Of a stretch of DNA of 64,000 nt, positions 63,351 through 64,000 are shown one piece after another. Under the pieces are notes generated by a model that had not been told where the DNA came from, made no database searches, and was given only the letters and a program-made list of their open reading frames with translations. The stretch's first letter is position 1, and every line of letters starts with the position of its first letter. The translations under genes and the position numbers were made by a program. Origin of the DNA: Phreatobacter cathodiphilus (GTDB taxonomy: Bacteria; Pseudomonadota; Alphaproteobacteria; Rhizobiales; Phreatobacteraceae); contig NZ_CP027668.1 in the NCBI RefSeq assembly GCF_003008515.1, forward strand, positions 310,001 to 374,000. The letters run 5' to 3'.

Positions 63351-64000
63351 TGGGCACGCTGGGGGCTGAGGTCGTGTGGGGGTTCAGGAACTCGTCGCCG
63401 CCTGCGTAGGGCGCGCGGTTTTCCATTGCGCGGGCCTCATTGGGGTTGAGGACGCGAGCGGCGATCAGCTTCGAATAGGCTTCGGCGCGGGCTGCGAGGT
63501 CGGACCTTAGAAGGTTGTCGATCAGAAACTCAGCGAGGAACGTGTCGCGCTCATCGACGCCGATCAGCTTGAGACGAATTTCGCCTTCCCAAGCCTTGAT
63601 CCATCGGGCGAGGGCATAGGTCAGGAACTGCTGCCCGCCGAACTCTGCATTGGTCCAAGTCTGCCGGGAGTAGTCCATCAGGAGCGCAGGCGGCACGCGG
63701 AACACGCGCGCCACGTCGAGGACGGCACGGTTCCACACTTCAATGAGCTGGGCTTCGACACTCGTCAGCGAGACGGGCTTGTATTCCGCGCCATCGTCCA
63801 GAAGGGCCGTGCCGCCGCTGTTTTCGCCACCATGGGCGAGACGCCATGCGGCAGCGAGGTTCTTACGGGTTTCCGGAGCGGCCCTCTTGGGCAGGACGAT
63901 CTGTCCGGAAGGGCGAGCACCGTTTTTGAACAGCCGGGCCGCGTGAGCCTCGATTGCCAGCAACAGGCCGATGGTCTCGCGAGCCTGCCGGATCGGGCTA
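63343..64000 (-). CDS. phage portal protein, N-terminus beyond window
   Basis: Partial; the frame is open through the right edge, and 219 C-terminal residues are visible. PIRQARETIGLLLAIEAHAA, RLFKNGARPSGQIVLP, VARVFRVPPALLMDYSRQTW and NAEFGGQQFLTYALARWIKA are HK97-type portal segments, followed by LAARAEAYSKLIAARVLNPN and NRAPYAGGDEFLNPH. The dodecameric portal is the DNA entry channel of the head. Overlaps the following chaperone gene by 8 bp. Confidence 0.92.
   Translation of the reverse strand, partial: SPIRQARETIGLLLAIEAHAARLFKNGARPSGQIVLPKRAAPETRKNLAAAWRLAHGGENSGGTALLDDGAEYKPVSLTSVEAQLIEVWNRAVLDVARVFRVPPALLMDYSRQTWTNAEFGGQQFLTYALARWIKAWEGEIRLKLIGVDERDTFLAEFLIDNLLRSDLAARAEAYSKLIAARVLNPNEARAMENRAPYAGGDEFLNPHTTSAPSVPNV

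Larger units (their letters stand above)
48714..64000. mobile_element. prophage or prophage remnant, right end outside window
   Basis: Begins after the tRNA-Gln 3' end with a drop in GC and an AT-rich stretch (48714-48755). Contents: small unknown genes, HEPN-like and Rep-like proteins, DUF2971, then one minus-strand operon with siphovirus head, packaging and tail genes from portal to a gpM-like tail protein. Not seen: integrase, repressor, lysis genes, major tail tube and tail tip. The tape measure of 930 residues suggests a tail of roughly 140 nm by the usual scaling. Confidence 0.9.

Overview
The window is GC-rich bacterial chromosome, most likely an alphaproteobacterium of the Hyphomicrobiales (Rhizobiales). 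Supporting signs are the order miaB-phoH-ybeY-corC-lnt-HTH regulator-metK-trmB, a SAM-II riboswitch before metZ, a long-form dCTP deaminase, GTA-like phage chaperones and a perfect CtrA-type box (TTAA-N7-TTAA). I cannot name the genus from sequence alone.

Layout. 1-8 kb: tlyA (cut by the window edge) and dxs on the minus strand, then a carboxymuconolactone decarboxylase-like protein, pirin, an atypical SDR, a DUF1194 protein, a histone-deacetylase-like hydrolase, xseB and DUF2147. 8-17 kb: the RNA-modification, envelope and methionine-cycle block from miaB to trmB, in which phoH to lnt look co-transcribed; metK sits behind a strong terminator with its own structured leader. 17-25 kb: a FecCD-type permease/ATPase pair without a binding protein, an M20 amidohydrolase, a chemotaxis receptor divergent from an AraC regulator, and dcd divergent from metZ. 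25-33 kb: metZ, pyrD, a MATE exporter, a DUF559 endonuclease gene framed by inverted repeats, an Ada-like protein, YbaK, DUF2244 and nth. 32-38 kb: a branched-chain amino-acid type ABC operon (binding protein, livH, livM, livG, livF) interrupted by a Phd/VapC toxin-antitoxin pair whose toxin is frameshifted. 38-48 kb: thrC, HAD hydrolase, patatin, tRNA-Pro(CGG), small hypothetical genes, M20 peptidase, DUF1499, M48 protease, DUF898 and an acyl-CoA ligase.

48.6-64 kb: a prophage or prophage remnant starts just after tRNA-Gln(TTG) and runs off the right edge. Its left part is less GC-rich and carries small unknown genes, a HEPN-like protein, a possible HUH-type initiator and a DUF2971 protein. 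The rest is one long minus-strand morphogenesis operon, portal to tape measure, with nearly every gene overlapping the next. Its gene order departs strongly from the usual HK97 order: the terminase genes lie between the head-tail connectors and the tape measure, and a tail assembly chaperone lies between portal and protease. No integrase, lysis, tail-tip or major tail tube gene is seen inside the window.

Points most worth a second look: the DUF559 gene enclosed by inverted repeats of a family that recurs elsewhere in the window; the SAM-II riboswitch with a readable terminator/antiterminator choice; the reordered prophage module with an embedded HNH plus tandem-repeat HTH pair; and the divergent HUH-like/HEPN-like and DUF2971 genes at the prophage end.
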